Source: Rotaria macrura | Taxonomy: Eukaryota > Rotifera > Eurotatoria > Philodinida > Philodinidae | Assembly: GCA_900239685.1 (NCBI GenBank) | Contig: OENT01000083.1 | Location: 124,001 to 188,000 of the forward strand | Length of the DNA: 64,000 nucleotides | Reading direction: 5' to 3' | Part shown: in pieces, positions 52,301 to 64,000 of the stretch | Layout of the letters: the number at the start of each line of letters is the position of its first letter | Numbering within the stretch: position 1 is the stretch's first letter | Translations under genes and position numbers: made by a program | The notes under the pieces: generated by a model | What the model was told of the DNA's origin: nothing | Databases searched by the model: none | What the model saw: only the letters and a program-made list of their open reading frames with translations

Positions 52301-54750
52301 TGAATAATTCAACATCCATCCTTGGAGTTATCTATTGTCAATTATTTATTCAAAAGAACAGTTTCTAAATAGAACACAGTAATAGCTTAAGTATTTTCAA
52401 CTATTTGTTACTGTAGGTGGAAAATCATCATTTTCAAGAGAGACTTATGTAGAATAGAATTCCCCCCCCCTCTCTTCCATAACGAATCACATGTTGAGCG
52501 TAATGTAGATCGTATTTTTACATAGCGTTCTACTACATCATATCATAAATATTCCATTTCTTCATAGATGTCATGCTAAAGGCATGAATGAATCAACATT
52601 CATTTTTTATTCAAGAATTTAGCTAACAGTAATTCAATATGTCACTTTGTGTGAATTCTATGCTAACTTGACTGTTATTCTCAAACGTCATTCTTAGCGA
52701 TGTCACTTGATGGTAAGCGACAAAATTTTCTTCAGTTTTACTCTATGAATCGTATTCAAACATACTGTTTGAACTATTCGTAACATAGAAATATAGTTGA
52801 TTGGAAGGTTAATACATGATGTAGATGTATATAGTTATGGGTCAATAGTGATTGATCAGTTGGAAAACTTCTTTCGTAAGATATATCCAATGCATATTAA
52901 TTTATAACAATTAATTGATCAATATATGTCATGAAATAGAGCTCATTTTGATTTCTATAATTTACGTAGTTACTACTTATATGAATTTTTACAATCTATT
53001 GATAACAACAAAGTATATGTACGAAATTTTCATATCATACTTGTGAATATATGTTTTGTTGTTGCTGATGTCATTGTACTATACGTTAGATTTATTAATC
53101 ATTCGAACAAAATTTAATAATCTTAAAGTCGAAGTATTTTATTCTATTAAATGATATATAAGTGCATAATGGATTATAATAAAAAAATTTAGCCTCGAGC
53201 AAAATCTTTATTTAGGAGTACTACTTTCTTTTCATTATACGATAATAAGTATAACTTGAAAAGATTATATGACAACGGATAGTTAAATCATGATGTATAG
53301 AGTGAACAGAGGATATATGCCAGAAATAAACATTATAAAAAAAAGTCAATATAGCTTTTTCAAACTCAAACAAGTTAATAAGTTAATTAATTATGAATTT
53401 CTCTGATGTACAGAAGTATTATTACGTTAGATTAATCTCATTTTATAGAAGAATAAATTTGCGTTTCCCTATTTAATATTCTATTGTATAAAACAATGTC
53501 CTATTAGATTTGGATCGCTTACTTTATAAATAAGTTTTAAACTGATTGAATAGCTTCAAACAATGTCTCTTTTTATGTACTTTCTATCAATAAGAACACA
53601 AACAGTAAATAAATGGATCCAATTCGATTTAGACTATGAGAACATATATGACTTGTTAGTTGTGAAAAAGACAAAAAGATGTGAACAATGAAAAACAGGG
53701 ACACATTTGTAAATACGAATAATAAAATGCAAATCAACATGACACAATTAGGTGTATATATATAAATCTATACATTTATCAGAAAAAGGAATTTTTCTTC
53801 TCATTGGGAGAACTATTTGTCTATGATCATTCACATTGATTTGGTACTCCAATTGAAAGTAATTGTATTTCAGTTCTGCTCATTAGTCTTTATTTTTTTC
53901 TTGTTCTTTCGTTTCTTTTGTTATTCGATGGTCTTCTTGAACCAAGCGAAGAGACAGCGAGCGAGAGAACGAGAGAGCGATAGGATTGTTCTTCATAGAA
54001 CATGGTTCATGTGCACTGATGTCTTTCTACCCTCACCCATAGTCCCAACAGGACAAGTCAACTCAATAAAGAAATAATATAGAAAAAAAAACATGATTGT
54101 TCTTTAGGACCGATAGCACATTGCTCTTGTTGCCTTTTACAAACTATTCAGTCTACACCAAAAAACCGCTAAAAGAAAAAAAAAGTGAGAATATTATCGA
54201 TCTACAATAATCTGTGTATAGTAATCATTATTAAAAATTGATTCAACTATTCTTACATCATATTATTCATTAAATAAACATTAGACACGAAATCATGGGA
54301 ATGTTCTTGGTTGAATGCTCAAAATTGACTTGTTATGAATATTGACGATGATACATGAAAAGAAGAAAAAACACAAGCTGACTATCTTACATTATACAAT
54401 ATTCATTCGTGCGTAGAATAGCAAGCGCGATAGTGCATAGTTTCAAGTACCTGAAAAGAAAAAAAATCTGAATAGAACATGAATATATTCAATGATAGAA
54501 CACATATGTAGTATGAGTAAGTAATGAGAGAGACGTGAATTTTGTATTTTTCTTCGTTGCTTTGAATGTTAGTTACGTATTTTATCATTTCGACATTTTC
54601 GTGTCGTTCTTTTTCTATTCTTGTTCTTCTTTTTTCTTTTCATTCATAATAACAAGCAAAATTAATGATGTATGATATGTTTTAGGAGTACAACGAAATA
54701 TTGCAGGCAGATATTTTTATAGAATATATTCATTTTTATACAACAACGAA
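46319..54750. other. Gene-free stretch (8.4 kb)
   Basis: The longest stretch without a supported gene. A 96-codon minus-strand frame at 47322-47612 has varied composition (YRIVLNLYAPPDYCSISSRW) and a donor-like end, and could be an unplaced exon. The region holds a perfect AGCCTGCAGGCT palindrome near 49833, a nine-base C run near 52463 and (AT)n tracts. Part of it probably carries regulation of the ID-like gene on its left and the fucosyltransferase on its right. Confidence 0.4.
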
Positions 54751-57700
54751 ATGTATTTTCGTCCATCACGTATACCTAAGATATGTATGCGATGTTTTGT
54801 GTTTTCATTTATTGTCATATTACTTTTACAACTTTCTACAAAATTAAATAATAATATTGAAAATAATACTTATGAAGAATTATTGACAGTAGAAGAATTG
54901 TTTTGGAAAAAATTGACCAATGAAGATAAAGATTTAACTGATGAACAACGTATTGAAAAACTAGAATTTATCGATAAAAAAATTATTAAAAAAGATTTCA
55001 ATTGGACAAAAATATTTTTAGAAAGTTATTCAAGAAAATTATCAAAAATAAACGAACGAGATGTTAAAACGCCGTTCAAATATCGATATAAAGATAATTT
55101 ACAATATAGTCAACAAGAAAAATTCAAAATATTCGAAGAAACTTTGGTAAGTTTTCTCTAAACGAATTTGCAATGTTTAACATTAGAACAATATTTGCGT
55201 CATAGTTTGAGATGAATCATTTGGTGAGTATACGGGGTTAGCTGCTTTGTTTTTTATGTATATATGAGATCAATATATTCAGCTGCCGTTGAACTGCATA
55301 TCATAATTTCGAACAGAGGTCAATGAGATTGGAGAATGACATTACTCGAGAGTATTCATTGAAGAAATTCAACAATCATAAAAAGACAATAATAGTCAAG
55401 CATTGTTTACATTAGTTTCATGTATTCTTCAACTCGAACAAAATCAATTGTATTCTGAACGTTGTTTTGTTCAGCTTGAATAAATGATAATATCGCTTGT
55501 GAAAGGTTCATTGAATTTTTTTTGCGAATTATTAATATGAATGGTAACTTATTCAGTTTTTATCTGTATGAATCTCGTATCCCAAGTGAAACACGCACGA
55601 GAGAAAACTAGAAACAAAACAAAAAAAGATTAATGATATAAAGTATAAAAAAAGAACGTTTCTTTTTTTCTCAAGAGATTGACACCTGTTCATATTCCAT
55701 GTGCATAATAGGTGATTAAAAGTAAGATTTAACAATATGAATTCATAAATTAAAAGAATCATGTTTTTCAATGTAAAATTCAAATGTTTTAACAGAACAT
55801 TTTTATGGTACAAAAATATTACCTTCTCTAGAAAAGTTCGTACAGAATTCTATTTTCGTTTTGTAGTTCACACTTGAATTCATTGTTTTACATAACCGAA
55901 ACACTTGATAATAGAATGGCTAAGAAAAATGCTTCCGACATATCCTGTAAAATTCCAACAAGTTATTCTAATGATAGATTAATTTCTTATGATGAGAATA
56001 TTCATAGGAATCGATAGATAGGTCTTGGTGAATTTTCATGGTCTTTCTATTTATTATAGTTCGTCACTTTTCTTTTTGCTTTTTATCTTATCAGAAATAA
56101 GCCCTGTCATCTTCCTCTAAGCAGTTGAAACCGTTTCGAATTGTTATCAGTAAAACATTTTGAAAAAAAAAATCGCATCGTGAACCGCAAGGTCATGTAA
56201 AAAAGTACTCGTAATTATCGTATTGTTTAAGAAGACACTTAGAGTTTTCTTTTTTTTTAACGAAAAGAGTGTGTAGTTGTACATTAACTTTCAAAATAGT
56301 GTTCTATTTTGAGATTTAAAAAAAAACAGCGGAGTAGCATTCTGTACAGATCGTAAAATATCGATTTTTAATGAATTTCAGCGTTTTTTTGTTTCTTCGA
56401 ATGTGTGATTGTATGAATTATATGTTCTACGGCTTGTCCAAGCGTAGCACTGTGACATTTCGGCAATCTATTTTTGAAATATCTCGAGGACAATGATAAC
56501 TTGAAAATTCATTCAAGCGTCATTCAATGCAGCTCGAAACAATGTGACATAAAAGTAACCTGATTTTGCAACTCTCTGACTCATCTTTCAATTATCTGCT
56601 CACAACGGTCTCCAATTAAGCTAGGCGTGGAATCAAATTTGTATAGCATGAAACGAGATTTCCATTCGTAAAAAGATTTCCCCCTAGCTCTCGCTATTCA
56701 AATAAACAACAAAAATAGAAAACGTAACGCTGTGACCCTCTTTTTCCTCGATCAATTTTCGGTCACTTAACGCGCTGAGATCTATTTTATTTTTTTTTTA
56801 CGGCAATTGATCTTTTCTCTACATAAAACCTCTGTTCAAAACATCAAGCAGTTACGGCGAAGCGGAAGCTCGTTAATAGTATAGGTTGTTGAAACCATTA
56901 CACCAATCTAAATTTTGTCTTCGAGAGTGAAAGTAAAAAAATGTCGAAGCAATTCTCCCTGAGAAATACAAAATACGATTTTTCAAAATTTTAAAAAGCC
57001 ATTATGGTTGCCAACATGCGATTGGTTTCAAGAAGGAATATTAAATTCGTAATGAGCGCAAAAAAAGATATATCTAATGATGTTTCGAGATCGGTCCATC
57101 TGGAAACTAGATAATAGTTCCGAGCTATTTTCTTTTGCTCTTAGTTTTAAATTCTGACTTGATTGATTTTGACCGTAGGATTGCGCTCTATGAAGATTAG
57201 TATTGAAAAAGCGCTTTTGAATTTCAAAAGGAACATTCTATCAAATCAAAACAAAAATTATTTCTTTTTCGATTCATGGAAAAGACTACTAAAATCATAG
57301 ATCTGACCAGAAGAAAAATTTCCTAAGAGTGACCTCATAAATGTGCAAGTGTTATTTAGTTATGATTTCGTAAGATGAAAAATACTGAAAGGATTCTCCT
57401 TGAATGAAGTTCTGTAACAGAGTTTTTTTTATTTGGAAAACAGTTCCAGTAGTAAAGTTTTTTGAATGACGACTTATTTGATAGGATCGAACCGATAGAA
57501 TTCTTGAAAGTTAATCTTTCCATATGAAAGAGAAAAACACAATTTAAGAATACTTCACAAAAGGAATTTTACGAAAAATATCCATAACTTTAGGAGAGAG
57601 TATCTGCTTTGTGAACTATTCATACGTTTTCTACTCGTTAAATTGTAAAAGAATGAATATTCAATTACTGATTATTATCGAATTAATAAGCGAATATTCA

Positions 57701-59410
57701 GTTAGCTGACTTCTAATTATTTACACTCAAGTGGCATATGTCCTTTTTCTTCAAAGGTTAAGCATATGAACGAATCCTATAAATGTCGTTCAACATTAAA
57801 TCTGTTAGACGATTGACTAGATCTGTTTCATAAATGACCGATTGTCCTCTTTCGAATAATATCTATGATCTTAGAATCTTCAACAGCGAAGTTGACCGTT
57901 AGTTGCCTATGTTCAATAGAGAATTTAAAAGCTAGAGTTATAAAAATCACATCAACGAGTTTGATAGAATCCTCAAACGTTCGAATGAATGTTTGTCAGT
58001 CGTGAATTGATTTATGAAGATACCTAAACTTACATATATCGATCATTTTATTCTAAACGAATTATGATCAGTATTTCGTATCAATTTTATATGTATAGAT
58101 ATCTTTGTGTTCATGTGAGTACACTGGTAAGACTGCTAGGATCATGTTCTACTTCCAAGCCACCACAGTGATTTGGTGCAAATTGAAACTATAGGTATAT
58201 CTGACAATTTCAAGATGCAAGGATATGCGCATCAATGAATTTAAGAGTGGGTTCCCTCTTCATAGGAAGAAGAACCTTGACACTTCTACGTATATACATA
58301 CTATCCATTCTTCTTTTAATAATCCGAAAGATATCGATGATATTTCGACATCTTTCTATTGAGGTTCATAGTTTACACTCTTACTAATTTATCTATAAAT
58401 TTCAGGTATTTGAACGTCCGAAATTTTGCTCATCTTCACGTATTTTTCATCCGCAATGTCCATATTCGAATTGTCAATGGAGTTGTGATCTTTCTTTGAT
58501 TGATCGTGAAAAAAATCGCCGTGCAAGTATATTTCACCACACTGATATAAAACATGATGAAATGCGTAAAAAACTTGAACATCGTTCCTATAATGATATA
58601 TGGATATTATGGATTGATGAAGCCAATCGTCAAATCGAACAACTAAATCAATATCAATTCAATTGGACATTGAGTTTTCGACAAGATTCCGAAGTTTCAA
58701 TCAGTACATATGGTTTCTTAATACAAAAAGATGAAAAAGAAATGTTTTCAAATAATGATTCATATTTTAATTCAGAGTTAATGGAAATATTATCTAATCA
58801 TCATATTAAAATAACTGATATGACATTAGAAAATCGTATTTTCTTCAATTATCGTTATCGTCAAAAGCATGCACTTTGGTTTATTTCGAATTGTCAGCCG
58901 CAACAGCGTCTTAATTATTATAAAAAATTGAAAACCCATTATCCTATTCATGCATATGGATTATGTGTTGACGAAAAATGTGATAGAAATGATAATTGTG
59001 AATATAAACAATCTCATTTAGCACTTTTTTATTTAGCATTCGAATCTCAAACATGTACAGATTATATCACGGAAAAATTTTGGCGTGCACTTCATTATGG
59101 AATGATACCCGTTGTTTTAGGACCATCGAAACTATCATATTTAGATTTAGGTATACCACAATCAGCATTCATACATGTTGATGATTATCAATCAGTGGAT
59201 GAACTTGTTAATCATTTAAATAGTGTTGCAAATGATTATCTTCTGTATAGAAAATACTTTCAATGGTTACATCAATATGAAGTATTCTACAATATTAATG
59301 ATCTCGAACCAATTCGTATGTGTGAATTGTGCATGAGACTTAATATGCAAGAATATCAAGTTCATAGTTACTATAATAATGTACATGAATGGCATCGAAA
59401 TGCATGCTAA
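54751..59410 (+). CDS. Alpha-1,3-fucosyltransferase, GT10 family, type II Golgi membrane protein
   Basis: Two exons, 54751-55146 and 58406-59410 (phase 0), 466 residues. A short cytoplasmic tail (basic, with Cys) precedes a membrane anchor at about residues 15-27 (FVFSFIVILLLQL), then a charged stem and the catalytic domain. The GT10 signature is clear near 340-390: ALFYLAFESQTCTDYITEKF, then WRALHYGMIPVVLGP and SAFIHVDDY. Upstream, HALWFISNCQP is the usual conserved block (WFVSNC in homologues). Sequons NNT, NWT (twice) and NDS are present. Paired Cys near both ends (CPYSNCQWSC, MCELCMRL) may form disulphides. GT10 enzymes transfer fucose from GDP-fucose to GlcNAc on N-glycans or Lewis-type glycans; acceptor specificity cannot be told. 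An AATAAA lies about 300 bp after the stop (near 59713). Exon 2 is intronless, which is common in this family. Confidence 0.93.
55147..58405 (+). other. 3.26-kb intron of the fucosyltransferase gene
   Basis: Donor GTAAGT, acceptor AAATTTCAG. It is the largest intron in the window. Open frames in it (for example 55553-55813 -) are A/T-driven. The middle (about 56400-57250) is of mixed composition with GATCGGTCCATCTGG-like strings and may contain old repeat remnants. Confidence 0.8.
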
Positions 59411-60724
59411 ACATAAAAAATGTTGTTACTCGTTTGTTTCTCTTGTTGTTGTTTTTTTGTTTTTGAGAAAAAAAATATTATCGACGAAATACATTTCTAT
59501 AAAAATGAGTATGCACATTGTCACAGATAGTTGTGTATCCATCAATTCTTGTCATATCATGGGAATTACTGTGCATTTCAAAACATGAAAGTCATTGGTA
59601 CTTGGCTAAGATCTAATTGGCTAGTACATCAGAATATGATAGAATCGGTATATTTGATAATTTATCATTCGGTTTTTTTTCGATGATCACTTATTCTTTA
59701 GTCATAAAAGTCAATAAATTTGAGAAACAAGGAATTCGATTATTTAAGAGTTTATAAAATAAATAGATGAGTAGCTATAGAAATTTGTCTGAGGTTGTAG
59801 TATCTTTCTTTTTTTCTGTTCTTCAACTACAGCGTATAGATAACTACTACAAAGTGTATATATTAGAAGCCTAAATCGGATGTCGTGTAATCTTAGATGT
59901 GTCTAGTCGATATGAAATGTTAAGACTTGCTTAGTCAAATGTTCGATTGGTGAAACTGTTTTTTGTAAAAGTTTCCAATTGCTTTGAAATACTTGTTTCA
60001 ACATTGTGTTGAAGAAAATGATGTTCTAGATAACAGAATCTTGACTGAATAAATTAAATTTGCATTTTGGAAGTTGTAAGTACGCTCTGTTAGAAGAACA
60101 GCTCTTATGAAGAACTGTCTATCAATGTTTACTTTCAAACTTAATTTCTTCATTGATTATCACATTTTCTGAAACATATTTTGTTTTGACGTAGTTCGGT
60201 AGTGAATGAATTCGATTAGACACCGATAGTCGAAGCTACAAACGAATTCGATGGCAAGAACCTTTGTGATTTATTGAGTGCTGATTAATATCTAGTGATG
60301 TTACAAGGCATGGATGAAATGTTTGCATGAGATTACATGCAATCTTTACAGTAGGATTCGATAACATTCCATACTAAGGATTTGAATGTCATTGTGCCTC
60401 TCAGACTGCAATACGAATTCATTGATTTTTATAAAATCCCTTGAAGAAATGCAGTGGATCCGATTATTAAAGTCATTCATATAAGTATGAAGTGTGATTA
60501 ATTAACGCTTTAACGAAAAATTTTTTCCCAATCATTCATTGAAAATACAATACTACCAAGTGAGAACACAGATGGATCCAAACAAGTCAAGTTCGAATCT
60601 GATTCACACTTTCGAGGCTGTAACAGATATACTCTTTGTTCTTATTCTTTCTCTCATCATTATTTTAACTTTTAGCAATTAAAGAATATGGACATGGCAA
60701 ATGTTGTACGATGCTCAAGCAGTT

Positions 60725-60855
60725 AAGGCCCTCCCCCGTACTCGAAAATCCGGGTTTTCGTCAAAAAGACTCAATTTTGAGATTTTGACGTAGTTAAATT
60801 AGGTATCTGCAAAATGGCATTTTTCCAGTCCCAGGCCCGGTCCCGGTGTTGATTG
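60725..60855. repeat. G/C-richer block with two adjacent hairpins
   Basis: CGAAAATCCGGGTTTTCG (60749-60766) folds on itself. The next 30 bp fold as a second hairpin with CGTCAAAA/TTTTGACG arms and an inner CTCAATTTTGAG. Both are followed by a CCCAGGCCCGGTCCCGG string. It stands out against A/T-rich DNA and is probably the edge of a repeat. Confidence 0.5.
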
Positions 60856-61200
60856 CAACTAAAATGTACTATCTTCACCTATAAAAACTCGGAATCATGT
60901 TTTTTTAGAATGTATACGCCACTTATAAATGTCAGCTGACACTACTATTTGAGAGTGAAAAGAATGTCTTTGATCTGAGAAGTAGCTCAGGATCTGCAAA
61001 AATAGGACTTCTATTGTTAGAGCAAGTATCGAATTACTTTTCCAAGGTCAAGTCTCAATCTTGTGTTCATGTTTTTATTTCCAACGAGTAGAAAAGCTTT
61101 TCTCAAGAAAATTGTGGATGAGTACAACAAAGAAAAAATAAGCAATTCACACTAAACATAGCAGAATAGTGATAAAACACTACAAATAAGGGAGTGTTTA

Positions 61201-61517
61201 AACTAGGTATACACCAGTGTCAGTGCAGAACCGAGGAATGGTTACCAGTCCGACTGATGTACCCTTAGCAAGTAATTATCAGGTAAATAGAGTTAGGAAC
61301 GCATGGAATATGCCCGACTATCTAATTAACAAGGTGCTAGTCTGATTAGGTATCTATTTAAATGATCTATGACTCAATCCATAGTTAGTTACTTAATTAT
61401 GCTAATAGATTATATTATCTAATCTTGACAATGAATTAAATTATATGAATACTCAGTTCAACTGGGTAACCCAGTCGGACTGGTACCCAGTTCAGTGGCA
61501 CTAGTGCATACTTAGTT
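61201..61517. mobile_element. 317-bp MITE-like element with imperfect inverted termini
   Basis: The left end (61201-61264) and the reverse complement of the right end (61464-61517) align over about 55 positions: AACTARGTATRCACYAGTG at the tips, and TACCAGTCCGACTG further in, with one ~10-nt insertion in the left arm. The centre is A/T-rich and non-coding. No target duplication was found, so the exact ends and the superfamily are open. Confidence 0.6.
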
Positions 61518-63316
61518 CAAATCTAGTTTCATTGTTGTTCGATTCCATTTGATATTTTGTTATCGGTGGATGTTTTCGAGTTGTGCATTGTCTTTATTAG
61601 TAGTTGTAGATGATTCTTATCGGATTCAGTAGAACTCAACTTCAATCCTAGTATAAATTATAGCAGCAATGCATATTCCAATCGATAATTTTTTCGACAG
61701 CAGATTTTTCAGTCTTCGACTCATGTAAAAATCAGTAAAGTTTGATTTTTTATCAAGGTATGACAAGGTTTTTTCCCTCTTTATTTTGAACAACATTTAC
61801 TTCTCTCTTCAATTGATAATTTGAACTTGTGAGATGCTTCAACATAAAATCACATCAATATTTTATTATGATTAACTTTTGCTTTCTATTCACCTAATGA
61901 CATTGACTATTACCGAAAGATAAGTTAAACTAAAATGTAGATTCGACCTAGGACTTTGAAATTAAAAGAATCTTATCTTTGGATGAATTGAAGGAATGAA
62001 TAACCGAGTAGCAGCATAGCATAGTAAATGTAGAAAATACGTTTTTTCGAGGTAGTACACACTATTGCTACGATAAAATACCTTTGTCCATATTGTACTT
62101 GTGAAGTTTATCGAAGCGTCTGACAACGACCATCGTTACAGTTTGAAGGAAATACAAATCATATTTCTGTATCAAGTACAACGGAAAATTGCGGACGGTT
62201 TACACATTAAGTAAAACACACGTGTACAGTGGTTTATTACTAGTTTACCGTTTGAAAGAGAACCGTAAACAGGTTCTTCTATGAAGGAGATTTGCTGTTG
62301 AGTAACAATCACTACATCGTGCTTCAATATTCTAGATCGAAAAATATCTCATAAACAGCTTTTTAGAATTTTATTCTCAATGACCTTGGGTTCTATGTAA
62401 GAATTGCTCAGTCTGTTGCATGATTTTCATAATAGGACAAACATAAAATTTTCGATCATAAAATTTGATCTATTTGTTTAAAAACGTTTTTATGCTCAAA
62501 ATTGAATGACGATCGCCTTAAATATCCCCTTAGATGCATGATATACGTATCGAATTCTATTTTTAGAGAAAAGAAAAGAAAATATTCGAAAAATCTGATA
62601 GTTGTTGATATGAAGTTTTGCAGACATCCTTATATTCGATGTACAATATCTCGATAGATCTTTAATCTCATTGCAATTAACTGTTTGAATATTGATTGGA
62701 TGTTCATTGAATTTACAAGAGACGTAAATTCAACATTGAAGAAGACAAATGAAAGTCGATAAAAATTCACATAATTTACTTTACGGTTAGTGACAAATGA
62801 GAATCCAACCGATTTATGAATTTATTAAGAAGTATAGACTTTCTTTCTCTTGTTATTCGTCATACGATTTAACCAAAAAAATCTATTGAAATTTACATCA
62901 ATATTATTCTTTTGTCTTGAGTTTATAGTTGATCTTAATGTTGATAGATTTGTAATTTGATTAAAATTTTTCTTCTTTTTTTCATCTGTAATATGCTTGC
63001 ATCTGCAAGCAAATTCTCAGACAAAGTTCGTCTTACTACTTCTTAAGTTATTTCATACACTTACGAATATTAAATAACCTTGAACGATATAAAATTCATG
63101 TCTCTCTGGATGTATCCAACAAGAATGCCATAGTAAAATATGTTTTTGAGAAAATGAAATAAAATCAGTTGCAGTCGTTTACAATGAAATAAGACACAGT
63201 ATTAGCATAGATGTCTTCACCATAACCATGACAGTATTTAGACAGTAGCCATACGATAAAATTCAGCAACATCACTGCATCTTTAAAGTATTTTTATGAA
63301 GATAATTCAGTATTGT

Positions 63317-63351
63317 ATACATCCGTAGTACTGACCGTACTACGGATGTAT
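63317..63351. repeat. 15-bp perfect inverted repeat, 5-nt loop
   Basis: Arms 63317-63331 and 63337-63351 are exact reverse complements around TGACC. Pairing resumes for six bases beyond a one-base bulge (TATTGT/ACAATA). It could be a cruciform site, hairpin RNA or remnant of a short element. Confidence 0.88.
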
Positions 63352-64000
63352 CACAATATGGACGATGAACGGCACTTCATGATAACCGTACAATGTATAA
63401 TAAATGTTCAAAGAAAAAGCTGCCTTTAGACGAGAAATAGAAAAACAGAACAGAAAGATGAATTTTTACTTTTATAAGATTCATCATCAAAGAGCTTTCA
63501 TTAATTGGCCATACTTCGTCATTTTGAATAAATCAAACTATCTGCACTGAATAAGGTACCAGATGTTGTGGCGACATTCGCTTGAAAGTAAATCGATCAT
63601 TAAAATTCAAAGTTAGTCTTTCATTTTGAAAACTCACATCATTTCTCAAGAGGTGATCCTCGATTATGTTTTTGGTTTTTTCAAGGATTTACCTAGAAGT
63701 CGAAGTGATTTGAAATAGTTTTCTGGAAATCGATCAGACCGTTTCCAAGTCGAAAATCTTGTAAACAAGATCTTGGCCAACATTCTGGGTACAGATATGT
63801 AAGATCCTATGTGTAAATCCATAAGATCTTGGATACATACTAAGATGAAACGTGTTCCATACATCATGATTAGCTACACGAGGTATGACGCAATTCGTAA
63901 GCGTGGTCTGAACCTATCATACAGCACATTTTTTATTTTTCGATAAAGAATCAACGTAATGAAAATGCATCGATTTTATTCTTAGAAGGATTTCTCAGAT

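Larger units (their letters stand above)
59411..64000. other. Gene-free right end
   Basis: No supported gene. The first few hundred bases are 3'UTR of the fucosyltransferase gene. Repeats are listed separately. The minus frame at 63664-63867 is interrupted by repeated AAGATCTT words and is unlikely to be real. Confidence 0.4.

Noticed and set aside
60580..60620. GTTCGAATC string resembling a tRNA T-loop
   Set aside because: No D-arm, anticodon arm or acceptor stem could be fitted around it.
61540..61552. GTTCGATTCC string resembling a tRNA T-loop
   Set aside because: No matching cloverleaf; it lies just outside the MITE-like element.

Overview
The window looks like nuclear DNA of a small, AT-rich invertebrate. 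A rotifer, possibly bdelloid, is my best guess, but nothing here fixes the clade. Genes are animal genes (DENND1, RUSC, DMBX, ID-type HLH, mitochondrial L23, PTH2, GT10 fucosyltransferase) cut by GT..AG introns. Most introns are 40-100 nt and a few are 0.7-3.3 kb. Codons are A/T-ending, and the spacers are AT-rich with homopolymers and microsatellites. There is no bacterial-style operon signal, rRNA, tRNA or CRISPR that I can see.

Layout. 0-2.4 kb: a near-perfect foldback at the left edge and a two-exon gene for a small, probably secreted, unidentified protein. 2.4-8.9 kb: no gene seen. 8.9-9.65 kb (-): five-exon mitochondrial ribosomal protein L23. 13.7-26.7 kb (+): two head-to-tail genes only 360 bp apart, a 19-exon DENND1/connecdenn-like Rab GEF and a 7-exon RUSC-like RUN-domain adaptor. 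28.35-30.18 kb (+): a UBA-PTH2 fusion (peptidyl-tRNA hydrolase 2), convergent with a six-finger C2H2 protein on the minus strand (30.4-31.97 kb). 35.8-36.7 kb (+): a DMBX-type K50 homeobox gene. 37.8-39.3 kb: scattered coding-like fragments, perhaps a decayed gene, with a strong foldback. 40.1-40.7 kb: probable dispersed-repeat remnant. 42.34-43.22 kb: an 876-bp DNA transposon with 35-bp terminal inverted repeats, arrays of a ~15-bp unit, a perfect 9-bp target duplication and a MULE/FLYWCH-like coding scrap. 45.96-46.32 kb (-): an ID/extramacrochaetae-like HLH gene. 54.75-59.41 kb (+): a two-exon GT10 alpha-1,3-fucosyltransferase split by a 3.3-kb intron. 59.4-64 kb: no gene, but a ~317-bp element with imperfect inverted termini and several hairpins.

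The most interesting arrangement is the DENND1-RUSC pair. In vertebrates DENND1 proteins activate Rab35 and, as I recall, RUSC2 was reported to bind active Rab35. A GEF and a possible effector of one GTPase therefore sit in tandem. The gap holds no AATAAA, but has a U-rich tract and an orphan 3' splice site, as expected of a trans-spliced operon. Several other genes also have a 3' splice site just upstream of the ATG. The exon models were built by hand from frame, splice signals and family knowledge, with no transcript or database support.
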